Shown here piece by piece: positions 1 through 9,859 of a stretch of DNA of 64,000 nt. The stretch lies in assembly GCA_963776195.1 (NCBI GenBank), contig CAVZMO010000001.1:1-64000 (forward strand). The letters run 5' to 3'. This stretch comes from CAVZMO01 sp963776195. GTDB taxonomy: Bacteria; Nitrospirota; Thermodesulfovibrionia; Thermodesulfovibrionales; SM23-35. The notes under the pieces were generated by a model. It did not search any database. It was given only the letters and a program-made list of their open reading frames with translations, and was not told the origin of the DNA. Both the position numbers and the translations under genes were made by a program. Numbering within the stretch: position 1 is the first letter of the stretch; every line of letters begins with the position of its first letter.

Positions 1-2
1 AT

Positions 3-587
3 ATGGCTCTGGAAAAGACAGCACTCATCCCTGCGAAGCCTGAGGATTTCATCAAGGACCCATACGTCCTCGAATTTCTTGGGCTGAAGGACAACCCCGA
101 TTTCCGCGAATCCGACCTTGAACAGGCCATCATCGGCAAGCTTCAGGCGTTCATGCTGGAACTGGGCAAAGGGTTCGCCTTCGTGGCCCGGCAGCAGCGC
201 ATCGGCACAGAGACCAAGGATTTCTTCATCGATCTGGTGTTCTACAACTACCTCCTCAAATGCTTCGTCCTCATCGATCTTAAGACCGGGGAACTGACCC
301 ACCAGGACATCGGCCAGATGGACATGTATGTCCGGCTCTACGAAGACAAGTACAAAAGCCCGGACGACAACCCCACCATCGGTATTATCCTCTGCACAGA
401 CAAGGACGAAACCGTGGTCAAATACTCCGTACTTAAGGAAAACAAGCAGCTCTTCGCCTCCAAGTACAAGCTCTATCTGCCGACCGAGAAAGAACTGATC
501 GAGGAGATCGAGCGGGAGAAGGCGATGATTGTTAGGGAGCGTCTTATATTTTTGAGGCGCGAGGAATATATATTCACAGTGTTTTAA
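3..587 (+). CDS. YhcG/DUF1016-type PD-(D/E)XK nuclease, 5'-partial
   Basis: The 194 visible residues match the C-terminal nuclease half of the YhcG (DUF1016) family. I see a PD-(D/E)XK-like core: Glu40 in a helix, Asp77 in FIDLVF, and the IDLKTG strand with Asp92 and Lys94. Family members are usually about 350 residues with an N-terminal DNA-binding half, so the real start probably lies left of the window and the Met at base 3 is internal. The C-terminus after about residue 170 (basic, then EEYIFTVF) does not look like the family's acidic helix and may be a recombination junction. YhcG-like proteins are often found in restriction and defence islands, which fits the genes to the right. Substrate unknown. 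Confidence 0.75.
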   Translation: MALEKTALIPAKPEDFIKDPYVLEFLGLKDNPDFRESDLEQAIIGKLQAFMLELGKGFAFVARQQRIGTETKDFFIDLVFYNYLLKCFVLIDLKTGELTHQDIGQMDMYVRLYEDKYKSPDDNPTIGIILCTDKDETVVKYSVLKENKQLFASKYKLYLPTEKELIEEIEREKAMIVRERLIFLRREEYIFTVF

Positions 588-918
588 CCATAGTGGCGTT
601 AATCCAATAACCGGATTGCAATAATCGATGAATCAGTGAGAAATCAAATGGAAGACGGAAAGAAATTCTTAACGATGCCATCTCCCTTGATGGGGATGAT
701 ATCTTAGACCCGCAGACCGCTGAAAGACACCAAAGACCGCCAGCACACATGTATCTTATTAGTAGTGCGTTGCCCGAAGACACCGGATAATTGCGAAGTT
801 GCCTCCGTCATCTATTGCGCTATATAGCTTTCATGGCATATTATATTGATATTTAGCAGCCGGAACGGTATTGTCAAAACGGGAGGGACTGATTTGACGG
901 AAAACCGGGGTTTATCCA
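588..918. other. intergenic stretch with a short coding-like remnant
   Basis: No full gene. A start-less open frame from about 650 to 790 (+) encodes LNDAISLDGDDILDPQTAER followed by about 20 more residues and looks like the tail of a lost protein. No promoter or terminator stands out. The reverse-strand frame here overlaps this remnant and is not convincing. Confidence 0.3.
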
Positions 919-2386
919 GTGGCTCTTGCAATTAAGCCTTCTGATTTTTACACCTATTACCGCCCTTCGCCATGTGAATTAAGATTGTATCTGACTCATA
1001 AGGGAATAGAACCCACTCCTCCAAGCGCCTTTGAACAGCTCATCTTTAAGCTCGGACAAAAGCATGAGAAGACCCATCTTTCAACTTTCTCTCAGTTTTC
1101 TGATCTGACCGGCAAACCCGTTGCAAGTACTCTTGAAGAGATCAAAAAAGGGAGCCTCGTTATCTATCAGGGACGTTCTCAGAGATGAAGTGTCAATTGA
1201 CGGCCAAATGATCGAGGTTGTCGGCATTCCCGACTTTATGATTAAAGAAGAGGCAGGATATTTTATCCGAGACTGCAAGATGGCCCGACATGTGTCCGAA
1301 AAAGATCACCCTGAGATCCAGAAACAGTTACAAATATATGGATGGCTCTTTGAGGAAACAACAGGCAAACGCCCGCTGAGACTTGAGGTGCTTAAAGGAG
1401 ATGGCGACATTGAGCCGCTTGATTACGAGGGTGAAGCCGCCGCCATCTTACATTTAAAGACACTATTGGCAATTATCTCGGCGTCGGAAGAACCTTATAC
1501 ACCGGTGGGGTGGAGTAAGTGCGGAGGGTGTGGTTACAATGACCTGTGCATGTCACGGGCCAAAGAATCACAAACCGTTGCGCTCCTTCCCGATGTTGAT
1601 CAAGGGCTCGTCAGACGGTTGAAAGAATTAGGAGTCCTGACAATCAATGACCTCTTGGCAAGGTTCAACGAAACCGACCTGTCAGAATTGAAAAGGCCCT
1701 GGGGGGCCAGGGAACAGAAGGTCGGAAAGAAGGCGGAAGGAATACTCTTGCAGGCAAAAGCAATGAGCGAAAAGAAAGAGATTATCGTCAATAGACCGGG
1801 GATTCCTGTGTCGAAGAATTACGTCATGTTCGATCTCGAAGGCCTGCCGCCTCAACTTGATGATCTGGATAAAATCTACCTTTGGGGCATGCGGGTCTTT
1901 GGCGATAAACCGAGTTTATTTCTATATTCCCTAGCCGAAACGGGAGTTGCTGGAGACAAAAAAGGCTGGGAACAGTTTCTAAAGATTGTCGAAAATATTT
2001 TGGCAGTGTATGGGGATATCCCCTTTGTTCATTGGCATCATTACGAGAAGACGAAGATATGTACATACATAAAGCGTTATGGAGACAAGGACGGAATTGC
2101 TGAAAGGGTACTGCTTCGATTGGTTGATTTGCTGCCTATAACGAAAGATGCTGTCGTATTGCCTCGTCCGAGCTATAGCCTCAAGGTTGTCGAAAAACAC
2201 GTCGGCTTTAAAAGAACGCAGGATGAATACGGCGGCGATTGGTCGATTGCGAAATATATTGAGGCAGTGGAAACTGAGGATGAGGAGAAGAGAAAATCTT
2301 TGATGAATGAGATTTTGAAATATAACGAAGAGGATTTAAAAGCGACTTGGGCCGTTTTTGAGTGGCTGAAATCGTTAGTTTACTAA
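919..2386 (+). CDS. TM0106-family RecB-like nuclease, frame broken near 1174
   Basis: Resembles the TM0106 family of putative nucleases: an N-terminal RecB-like PD-(D/E)XK domain (VGIPDFMI, then FIRDCKMAR supplying Asp and D-x-K), a Cys cluster (CGGCGYNDLC), and a C-terminal RNase H-like/DEDD exonuclease domain (MFDLEG, VDLLP, YNEEDLKATW). Translation starts at GTG 919. The first frame stops at 1188 while the homologous frame runs on to 2386. Skipping the C at 1174 restores YQGVLRDEVSIDG, so a single extra base explains the break. It could be a sequencing error or a true inactivation. It ends 27 bp before the SIR2 gene, so the two may be co-transcribed. No direct evidence of a defence role beyond location. 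Confidence 0.7.
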
Positions 2387-2413
2387 TAAACAGTTGTTTT
2401 ATAGAGGAGTTTT

Positions 2414-3655
2414 ATGAAAAGTAAAACGATAATAAACATTCATGATCCCAGAGAATTTGTTCGTGGTTTACAACAGATATTGATCTCTGATTCAAAACGG
2501 ATAGGTTTTCTATTCGGGGCTGGTACTTCAATGTCCTATAAGAGAGGCATGAGCAAGGAATCTGTTATTCCAGGCGTTCAAGAAATGACAAGAATCATCA
2601 TTGATAAAATTGGGGAAGACAATTTCAAGAAGGCTTTGAAACAAATAGAAGAGGAATTGGGTGCTGCGAATATGGGTTTCCAGATCGAATATATATTGTC
2701 GTGCATTATTCAGAAAGAGCAGGTCGTAGGAAAAGAAAAGCTATGTGGCCTGAAAAAAGAAGATTTTGAATCTTTGCGAAAAGAAATTGAGAAAGAAATA
2801 ATCGAAGTGGTATCGGTACATAAGAAGAGAGAGAAGTTTATAAAAGAACTGCTCCATTGTGACTTTGTCCTTTGGGTCAGTCATGCTGCTCGTAAGAATC
2901 CAGTAGAATTATTTACAACAAATTATGATTATCTCTTTGAGTTGGCGCTTGAATATCATAATGTAAACTATTTTGACGGTTTCGTCGGCAGCTTTGAGCC
3001 CTTTTTTTGTCCATCACTTGTGGAGGACCTAAAGGCGCTGCCTCAATATCATAAATTGTGGAAGCTACATGGTTCGCTTGGATGGGCATATGATGACAAG
3101 AATAAAAAAATTATAAGACGTGATCAAAGGGAAGATTCGATCATAGTTTTCCCGAACTTCCTAAAATACGACAATTCTAAAAAGCAGCCTTATGTCAGTT
3201 TTATCGATAGACTTATTAAATTTGTTAGTTCAGATGATAGTGTCCTAATTGTTTGCGGTTATTCATTTGGCGACCAGCATATTAATGAGGCTATACTTAC
3301 TGCATTAGAAAAAGCGAGGGCTTCTCATGTTATCGGCCTCTATTACGATGATCTCAGACAAGATTCTGCAGTCTCTGAACTTGCAAGGAAACAGCCTAAA
3401 TTATCTGTCTATGGCAGGCGTAATGCAGTAATTGGCGGAAAATACGGCAAGTGGAAATTGAAGACTGAACCCAGCAAAGATGACTCAATACTCATTGCTC
3501 TGTATTTTGATGAGGATGCTGCCATCCCTAGTGGAGGCTCGGCATCAGGTCATACTTGGACCGGGGAGGGCACATTTAAACTTCCAGATTTTGAAAATTT
3601 TGTCACTTTTCTTTCCGCACAAGCTTATGAGCAGACCGGGGCTACTACAAGTTGA
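2414..3655 (+). CDS. SIR2-like NAD-hydrolase of a SIR2-HerA defence pair
   Basis: A 413-residue SIR2 (sirtuin-fold) protein. Visible NAD-site motifs are GAGTS (35-39), TTNYD (168-172), LHGS with the predicted catalytic His219, and VCGYSFGD (280-287). An insert rich in Lys/Glu (about 90-140) precedes the second motif. The C-terminal ~70 residues are Gly/Ser/Thr-rich and unassigned. In known SIR2-HerA (Nezha-type) antiphage systems the SIR2 subunit degrades NAD+ within a large complex with the HerA ATPase. The same arrangement is seen here, with the stop TGA at 3653-3655 overlapping the TTG start of herA. Function in this organism is inferred from motif and neighbour. Confidence 0.88.
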   Translation: MKSKTIINIHDPREFVRGLQQILISDSKRIGFLFGAGTSMSYKRGMSKESVIPGVQEMTRIIIDKIGEDNFKKALKQIEEELGAANMGFQIEYILSCIIQKEQVVGKEKLCGLKKEDFESLRKEIEKEIIEVVSVHKKREKFIKELLHCDFVLWVSHAARKNPVELFTTNYDYLFELALEYHNVNYFDGFVGSFEPFFCPSLVEDLKALPQYHKLWKLHGSLGWAYDDKNKKIIRRDQREDSIIVFPNFLKYDNSKKQPYVSFIDRLIKFVSSDDSVLIVCGYSFGDQHINEAILTALEKARASHVIGLYYDDLRQDSAVSELARKQPKLSVYGRRNAVIGGKYGKWKLKTEPSKDDSILIALYFDEDAAIPSGGSASGHTWTGEGTFKLPDFENFVTFLSAQAYEQTGATTS

Positions 3656-5433
3656 AACAAAAGAATGAAACACTAGTTGGGATGATCGTCAGCGTTAACG
3701 GTAATGTTATTTCCGTAAGAATGCACGATCGCGTTAAATCAACTATGCCGATCATTGACGGGTTGCTATATCGCATCGGCCAAATCGGTTCCTTCTTAAG
3801 AATTCCCCTTGGCTATATAAATTTATATGGCGTTGTTACAAAAATCGGCGCTGATGCGATTCCCGAATCCTTAAAAGAATTAGCACTTCAAGAGGACGAA
3901 AGAAGTCTTAATACCAGGTGGATGAGTTTGGTACTCATCGGCGAAAGAATCGGAAGCAGATTTGAAAGGGGCGTTACCCAATTTCCTACAGCTGAGGATG
4001 AAGTGCACTTAGTGACCATAGATGACTTAAATATTATCTACGGAGGGTTTGATGAAAACAATTCAATAACCGTGGGCAACATAAGCGTATCAGAAAGCTT
4101 ACCGGCAAAAATGGAATTAGACAAATTGGTTACGCGTCACTGTGCAGTTGTCGGCTCTACCGGTAGTGGCAAGTCAAACACAGTGGCTATCATGCTTGAA
4201 GCAATTTCAAAAGGTGAATTCCAGAGTGCAAGAATTCTCTTGATCGATCCCCATGGGGAATACAATGAAACATTGAAAGATTATAGCAAAGTTTTTAAGG
4301 TTAATGCTGACAAGAAGGAACAATCTGAATTATATATACCATTTTGGGCACTACCATTCGATGAATTGATGGCTTCCTTTCCGGGAGCATTGAACGACCA
4401 GCAACGGGATTATATGCGTGGCAAGATTTTGGAGAAGAAAATTGCCGCTATCGACAAGCTGAAGAGTAAGCCTAATGTAAATTCTTTGACTTCTGACAGC
4501 CCGATTCCATTTAGCATAAAACAACTCTGGTTTGACTTAGACGATTTTGAAAGACAAACTTTCAGAGAAAATAAACGTCCAGAAACGGCGATGCTAATAG
4601 AAAAGGGAAACCCTGACAAATTAATTTCTAACAGATATGAACCGGCGAGTCCCGGAGGTGGCTCTCCATTTCTCAATTTTCAGGCAAAAGGCATTCTGGG
4701 TTTCTTAGACAGCATGAAAACAAGAATGTTAGATCAAGGGTATAGATTTCTTTACGAGCCAGGCGATCTAAATCCGGCTTTAGATGGAAAGGCAAAAAAA
4801 GACTTAGATTCTATGTTATGCGAATGGCTTGGCCATGATCGACCGATTACTATTTTGGATTTGTCAGGCATACCGACAGAAATCATGTCATCAATTTCTG
4901 GCTCGTTATTGAAGATTGTTTACGATGCACTGTTTTGGGGACAGAATTTACCCGTTGGCGGTAGAGAACAACCTTTGCTGTTAGTTTTAGAGGAAGCTCA
5001 TAATTATCTGAAAGCTGGTGAGGACTCGATTTCTTCAAGAACAGTTCAAAAAATTGCAAAGGAAGGCAGGAAATATGGCGTCGGGTTGCTATTGGTCACT
5101 CAGAGGCCTACCGAACTTGACGAAACAGTATTGAGTCAGTGCGGTACCTTAATAGCTTTAAGAATGACAAACAAAGGTGACAGGGGACATGTATCGGCAG
5201 CAGTACAGGATGAATTGTATGACATGGTGGCGCTGTTGCCCAGCTTAAGAACTGGCGAAGGGCTTATTATGGGAGAAGCGGTCAAAATTCCTTCTCGGGT
5301 GAAGTTTGAACAGATATCAAAAGCGCCGAAAAGTATTGATCCTTTGGTGTCTAAGCAGTGGAAGAAACCGAAGCCCGACAATAAAAAGTACAAAACGGCT
5401 GTTGATTACTGGCGAAATCAAAAATTTAGCTAA
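3652..5433 (+). CDS. herA: HerA-like hexameric ATPase (SIR2-HerA system)
   Basis: A 593-residue HerA/DUF87-type ATPase. The N-terminus (GMIVSVNGNVISVRM) fits the HAS barrel. Walker A is GSTGSGKS (168-175), Walker B LLLVLEEAH with Glu447/Glu448, and the TQRPTELDETVLSQC stretch is the sensor/arginine-finger region typical of HerA. Translation most likely begins at TTG 3652, overlapping the upstream SIR2 stop (TTGA), which indicates translational coupling; an ATG at 3682 would cut into the barrel. HerA homologues act as DNA translocases in repair; when paired with SIR2 they form a defence complex with nuclease, ATPase and NADase activity. Followed after 19 bp by a KTSC gene. Confidence 0.88.
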   Translation: MKQKNETLVGMIVSVNGNVISVRMHDRVKSTMPIIDGLLYRIGQIGSFLRIPLGYINLYGVVTKIGADAIPESLKELALQEDERSLNTRWMSLVLIGERIGSRFERGVTQFPTAEDEVHLVTIDDLNIIYGGFDENNSITVGNISVSESLPAKMELDKLVTRHCAVVGSTGSGKSNTVAIMLEAISKGEFQSARILLIDPHGEYNETLKDYSKVFKVNADKKEQSELYIPFWALPFDELMASFPGALNDQQRDYMRGKILEKKIAAIDKLKSKPNVNSLTSDSPIPFSIKQLWFDLDDFERQTFRENKRPETAMLIEKGNPDKLISNRYEPASPGGGSPFLNFQAKGILGFLDSMKTRMLDQGYRFLYEPGDLNPALDGKAKKDLDSMLCEWLGHDRPITILDLSGIPTEIMSSISGSLLKIVYDALFWGQNLPVGGREQPLLLVLEEAHNYLKAGEDSISSRTVQKIAKEGRKYGVGLLLVTQRPTELDETVLSQCGTLIALRMTNKGDRGHVSAAVQDELYDMVALLPSLRTGEGLIMGEAVKIPSRVKFEQISKAPKSIDPLVSKQWKKPKPDNKKYKTAVDYWRNQKFS

Positions 5434-5452
5434 AGCCAAGGAGGAGGATGTG

Positions 5453-5674
5453 ATGTCCGAAATACCTATGATTCCAGTTGAATCATCCAATGTCGAGAAA
5501 ATCGGATATGAAGAAAGCACTCAAACTCTAAGGGTCAGATTTCTTAACGGGTCTGAGTATGATTATAAGAATGTTCCGATTATGGAGTTTGAACAATTGA
5601 AAAATGCTCAATCAGTCGGGTCCTATCTGAACAGAAATATAAAAGGGAATTATGCGTATGAAAGAGTAGGTTAA
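5453..5674 (+). CDS. KTSC-domain small protein in the SIR2-HerA operon
   Basis: A 73-residue protein that is almost wholly a KTSC domain (named after lysyl-tRNA synthetase C-terminus): VESSNVEKIGYEESTQTLRV, then SEYDYKNVP and SVGSYLNRNIKGNY. The start is set by a strong AAGGAGGAGG ribosome site at 5438-5447 before ATG 5453; the longer frame upstream lies in herA and is ignored. Spacing of 19 bp from herA and 12 bp to the STAND gene suggests one transcript. KTSC domains have no firmly known biochemical role that I can name; possible nucleic-acid or RNA-related binding is only inference. Confidence 0.85.
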   Translation: MSEIPMIPVESSNVEKIGYEESTQTLRVRFLNGSEYDYKNVPIMEFEQLKNAQSVGSYLNRNIKGNYAYERVG

Positions 5675-5686
5675 TGCCTTAAGGTC

Positions 5687-8600
5687 ATGCAATATTCTTC
5701 ACCTTCCAGAAAACAACTTATTCGTCAAAAACTGATTGACCTCGATCCAGGTCTTTATCAAGTCATTGGTGTGCATTTTGCTCACCTAATCTTTAATGGT
5801 GAGAGCATTGAGTGGATTGCTGTCAACGAGGATGGATCTCCAGGCCATGGTCATCCAGACGGACGCATACGGCTCGCATCCAATAAATTTATAGATGTGG
5901 AAGTATCTAAGGGCGACGGTTGGGCAGACAAGATTATAGGTGACATTGAGGCCATGGCTCCGGTGTGGGAAAAACGGACACAGAAGCCGGAGCGACTGAT
6001 ATTTGTGACATCACACGCCAAGGACCTGAAGGGTAAAGAGAATGAACTGAAATCTCAAAAGAGAGAAGGCGATATCCTCCGGAAGGCCGCTGCATTGCTC
6101 CATATAAATGCTCAAAAAATCACATTCGTACACTTGAATGAATTAGTGGAACGTCTCTCCGAACAGACATTTGCTCAGTTTGTACGACAGTGGCTTGTGA
6201 TTCCTTTCGATCCTCGACCTTTTCGCACAGTGAGCGACGAAATAAACATCATCCATGAAGCTAATCAAGAGGAAATGGCGTGGATTCCTTCACTGGCAGA
6301 CTATCGAGCAAGCATCGTGCAGGTACCGGCACGTGACTTGGACCAGATAAGGAAATTTCTTTTAGAGAAGCGGGAGTGCTCAGTGTGGGGGCGCGGCGCT
6401 GCAGGAAAAACGACCCTTGCCCTTCTCTTTGGAATCACGACTGAGAATGAGGGGCACTCTGCATTCTATCTTGACCTACTGAGGGAGAGCAGAGCCCTGC
6501 ATGAAATAGTTGATGCCTTAGCACAGCATGCGGATGAACAAAGCCTGATAATTTTTGATAACGTTCATCTCTACGAACATGGTCTCAAACAGCTGAGGGG
6601 AGAGATTGCTGCGCGAAAAAAAACAGGTGCTCTGCCTAACTGCACTCTTCTATATGTGGGCCGTGATTCCAGTGTAATTCGCAAACGCATCGGCCGATGT
6701 AAGGAAAAGCAAGCTCTGAAGCTGTCTAAAACCTTTGATGATAGACCTGAGATTCTTCTTGAAGTGGACTCCGAATCGCTGAGGTGTGTCTTATCGCGCT
6801 TTGTGCCTCAGTTTACCGCACGCACAGGTCGTACGCTTCCCAACGTCGCAACGGCGGCATGGTGTTCCGATCCGAGTTTTTTCGGCCACGATCTGGTGAC
6901 TTTTTCAATTGCGTTGATCGGCAACTTGGATCGGCTTGACTCGGGCCGCGGCAGCTTAGATGCCGTGTACGATTATTTGCGAGTTCACTATCTTGACCCC
7001 TATTCTGAAAGCGAACGTGCTCTCTTTATGCGCCTCTGCGTGCTGTTTCAGTTTGATGTTGAAGCCACTGCCAAAGCGCTTTCCGGAACCTCTGTTCGTT
7101 GCTTCAAGGAAACAGGCTACATAAGGGGTGGAAAAGCCATCGCCGATCTTGTTATGAGAGGTGTTGTTTTTGAGAGAGACATGGAGCAATACGGTTTTAG
7201 GTATGGGCTCGTTCATTCTTCATTTGCACGGCTCATACTGAAAGCTGTGCGCGGCAATGCTCTCGATGCTCTTGAAACGATTAAAGATTGCATTCTGAAA
7301 GACTTTCATTTGGTCGGCACACTTCTGCTTGCTCTCTCACGTGACGACCAGAGCGAAGCGCTTCTTGCCTCAGTTGCTGAATGGATGTTAGCAGACCGGG
7401 ACATTCTGGCTAAAGCATTGTTCCATGCCCCTCCACAATTTTGGCACAGGATAACTGACGTGCTGTTTAACAACACAAGCAAAGCTCAGACTAATGTGTC
7501 CGTCCAGCAAATGGCTCTCAAAATAGTTTCTGATGAGCACTACCACGATTTACTTGAGTCTTGGATTCGCAGTTCGCATTTGCATTTTCTGGCCTATTGG
7601 TTTCGCCAATTCGACGCCCAAATAGGCACCGGTGCCTTTTTTGACGTTGCACTCTCTATCATTTGCAGATATCTTGTCTCGGATACCAAAGCTCTCACAT
7701 CTAGGATTATCGGCGAGCCGCTCGATTGCTTGGTTCCTTTTTTGCAGTATTTGGACCAGCGGGCAGCCAAAAAAGATAAGGACAGCGGGAAAGTGGCTGA
7801 CAACGTGCGCGCCATTCTGGCAGCGGCCGACCTCACAACGCTTAGAACTAAGGTGCTTGGCACCCAGCTCGATTTCTTGGTTCCTTTTTTGCAGTATTTG
7901 GACCAGCGGGCAGCCAAAAAAGATAAGGACAGCGGGAAAGTGGCTGACAACGTGCGCGCCATTCTGGCAGCGGCCGACCTCACAACGCTTAGAACTAAGG
8001 TGCTTGGCACCCAGCTCAATTTCTTGGTTCCTTTTTTGCAGTATTTGGACCAGCGGGCAGCCAAAAAAGATAAGGACAGCGGGAAAGTGGCTGACAACGT
8101 GCGCGCCATTCTGGCAACGACTGACCTTACATCTCGAGTCAGCAGTGACCCGCTTGACTCCTTGACGAAGTTTCTGCAATATCTTGACAATCGCCCTGCT
8201 AAAGATGAGGACAGCGGGAAAGTGGCTGACAACGTGCGCGATATTCTGGCAACGACTGACCTTACATCTCGAGTCAGCAGCGACCCGCTTTACTCCTTGA
8301 CGAAGTTTCTGCAATATCTTGACAATCGCCCTCCTAAAGATGAGGACAGCGGGAAAGTGGCAGGCAGCGTGCGCGATATTCTGGCAACGACTGACCTTAC
8401 ATCTCGAGTCAGCAGCGACCCGCTTTACTCCTTGACGAAGTTTCTGCAATATCTTGACAATCGCCCTCCTAAAGATGAGGACAGCGGGAAAGTGGCAGGC
8501 AGCGTGCGCGATATTCTGGCAACGACTGACCTTACATCTAAGGTCAACCGCGATCCGCTAGATACATTAGCATTCTGCATTGATTACTTTGACGAGAGGC

Positions 8601-9703
8601 TGGGCAGCGACGAACTGAGTCATAGAATTGCAGATTCATTAAGGACTGTTCTTACTGAAGAAATGTTATTGAGGAAAACGATCAGTGCACCATTTGACGC
8701 ACTCGCGGGATTCTTGAATTTTGTTAGGTCGCGCAGTCAAGTATTATCGAACGATCTCGTATCTTTGAGCTTTCAAAAACGGGTTGAAACGGTGCTGCGA
8801 TCGTCAGCAATGAAAAAAAAGATTGTTGCCGGACTAGAGGGCACTGCCTCCATTACTGAGATCGGCATCTTGTTGTCGACTATAAAGAAGTTTGACGCAA
8901 GCATATGGGAGGAGATTCTCAATAATACTGTGACCAAAATCGGGATTGATGAGTTGGCCGTTCGGCTCAAGCCTCCCTGCTCATTAAAAGCGGTGACAAT
9001 GTTTCTTGATATCTTTGAAGTATACGATGACGATCGGCCTTTGAAGGCACTAATTCAGTGCCTTCTGGCTGACCCCGAGAATCTTGCGGTACGTTCCGCT
9101 AAGGAAGGCTTAGAGCCCACAACCCATCTACTGTTTCGCATGAGGCATAATGATAGTAGAGAAATCCGGCCCTTTATTAAATTCTTCAGCAAGACCGTAG
9201 TGTTTGAGTCGTTCTATGGTCCAGGCGGGCCTGGGCCAACAGCTCTGTTTCTACGCAACGCTTGGTGCAACGTCGGGCCTTCAACGGAATTCGATAGCCT
9301 CTGGAATGATAAGCTTATCAAGATTGGCCATTCTGGCTTATGCAGGTGGACTGCAGATCGTAATCCAGCATTGCTTCTTGGGAGAACGTTAGAGCTTTGG
9401 GGTATGCTATCGTGTTTTTCACGAAATATTAGATGGCCGGTTCCCACGCGCCTACCATCAATTTGTTTGCCCAAGAGGGAAATGTGCAGTACTATTCTGT
9501 CCCTCAAGGAATATGAAGACTTTGGGCCAACTGCTGCATGCGTGCTCGGAGTAGTAGCCCTTTGCCTCAACATATCGAGTGAAACGGCTTGTGCTGCAAG
9601 GGAACGGCTTGAGTTGGCTCGAACTGAGATGGAAAACCAAAACCCCTTTATCAATCAATTGGTTGAGCAATCTATCACATGGCTCATTGCAGAGGGAGGA
9701 TAG
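5687..9703 (+). CDS. STAND-type NTPase with near-identical C-terminal repeats
   Basis: A 1338-residue protein. Residues 1-200 are a possible effector domain (HPDGRI at 56-61 and FIDVEVSK at 68-75 recall, but do not match, a PD-(D/E)XK core). A P-loop NTPase follows: Walker A GRGAAGKT (235-242) and Walker B LIIFDNVH (287-294), as in STAND/NLR-like ATPases. After a helical region, residues 679-957 are six tandem repeats of 45-49 residues built on FLQYLD..(A/P)..DSGKVA...R.IL, then degenerate copies to the C-terminus. In STAND proteins such superstructure repeats sense the trigger. It is the last gene of the SIR2-HerA-KTSC run (12 bp gap). I recognise the architecture but no named family; a defence sensor is the likeliest role. 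Confidence 0.75.
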   Translation: MQYSSPSRKQLIRQKLIDLDPGLYQVIGVHFAHLIFNGESIEWIAVNEDGSPGHGHPDGRIRLASNKFIDVEVSKGDGWADKIIGDIEAMAPVWEKRTQKPERLIFVTSHAKDLKGKENELKSQKREGDILRKAAALLHINAQKITFVHLNELVERLSEQTFAQFVRQWLVIPFDPRPFRTVSDEINIIHEANQEEMAWIPSLADYRASIVQVPARDLDQIRKFLLEKRECSVWGRGAAGKTTLALLFGITTENEGHSAFYLDLLRESRALHEIVDALAQHADEQSLIIFDNVHLYEHGLKQLRGEIAARKKTGALPNCTLLYVGRDSSVIRKRIGRCKEKQALKLSKTFDDRPEILLEVDSESLRCVLSRFVPQFTARTGRTLPNVATAAWCSDPSFFGHDLVTFSIALIGNLDRLDSGRGSLDAVYDYLRVHYLDPYSESERALFMRLCVLFQFDVEATAKALSGTSVRCFKETGYIRGGKAIADLVMRGVVFERDMEQYGFRYGLVHSSFARLILKAVRGNALDALETIKDCILKDFHLVGTLLLALSRDDQSEALLASVAEWMLADRDILAKALFHAPPQFWHRITDVLFNNTSKAQTNVSVQQMALKIVSDEHYHDLLESWIRSSHLHFLAYWFRQFDAQIGTGAFFDVALSIICRYLVSDTKALTSRIIGEPLDCLVPFLQYLDQRAAKKDKDSGKVADNVRAILAAADLTTLRTKVLGTQLDFLVPFLQYLDQRAAKKDKDSGKVADNVRAILAAADLTTLRTKVLGTQLNFLVPFLQYLDQRAAKKDKDSGKVADNVRAILATTDLTSRVSSDPLDSLTKFLQYLDNRPAKDEDSGKVADNVRDILATTDLTSRVSSDPLYSLTKFLQYLDNRPPKDEDSGKVAGSVRDILATTDLTSRVSSDPLYSLTKFLQYLDNRPPKDEDSGKVAGSVRDILATTDLTSKVNRDPLDTLAFCIDYFDERLGSDELSHRIADSLRTVLTEEMLLRKTISAPFDALAGFLNFVRSRSQVLSNDLVSLSFQKRVETVLRSSAMKKKIVAGLEGTASITEIGILLSTIKKFDASIWEEILNNTVTKIGIDELAVRLKPPCSLKAVTMFLDIFEVYDDDRPLKALIQCLLADPENLAVRSAKEGLEPTTHLLFRMRHNDSREIRPFIKFFSKTVVFESFYGPGGPGPTALFLRNAWCNVGPSTEFDSLWNDKLIKIGHSGLCRWTADRNPALLLGRTLELWGMLSCFSRNIRWPVPTRLPSICLPKREMCSTILSLKEYEDFGPTAACVLGVVALCLNISSETACAARERLELARTEMENQNPFINQLVEQSITWLIAEGG
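7721..8557 (+). repeat. in-frame tandem repeat array inside the STAND gene
   Basis: Six units in two types: 7721-7867 and 7868-8014 (147 bp each, differing at one base), a hybrid unit 8015-8152 (138 bp: type A head, type B tail), and 8153-8287, 8288-8422 and 8423-8557 (135 bp each). The last two are identical over about the first 117 bp. The shared core encodes DSGKVA. The identity at DNA level and the hybrid unit point to recent unequal recombination or gene conversion. A seventh, diverged unit begins at 8558. Confidence 0.95.
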
Positions 9704-9859
9704 TGAGTGCCCAGGATGGGGTTGCTTTTTAAAAAAGGATCAAATCCTATTTCTCAATTCTCCCCCATTTATCTCACCCTCCAAATGTTGTAGATTAATA
9801 GGAGCGATGCTTCAATAGATTTGTTATCCTTTTGTTGCGAGAGGTCTTTTTAAAAAAGT
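9704..9859 (+). promoter_or_regulatory. leader of the restriction operon with two 13-bp A/T repeats
   Basis: The 156-bp gap between the STAND gene and the methyltransferase holds the same 13-bp word CTTTTTAAAAAAG at 9725-9737 and at 9846-9858, the second directly before the ATG at 9860. They could be operator sites for autoregulation by the methyltransferase N-terminus, or chance A/T-rich sequence. No conventional ribosome site is visible before ATG 9860 apart from GAGAGG at 9839-9844. Confidence 0.3.

Noticed and set aside
7550..8449. Long reverse-strand frames (299 and 212 codons) and a third + frame across the repeats
   Set aside because: They arise because a repeat unit free of stops in other frames was copied. 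No start signal or homology; the + frame encoding the STAND protein explains the sequence.
7721..8557. Regular repeats considered as a CRISPR array
   Set aside because: Units are 135-147 bp, contiguous, in frame and lack unique spacers; they encode protein repeats.
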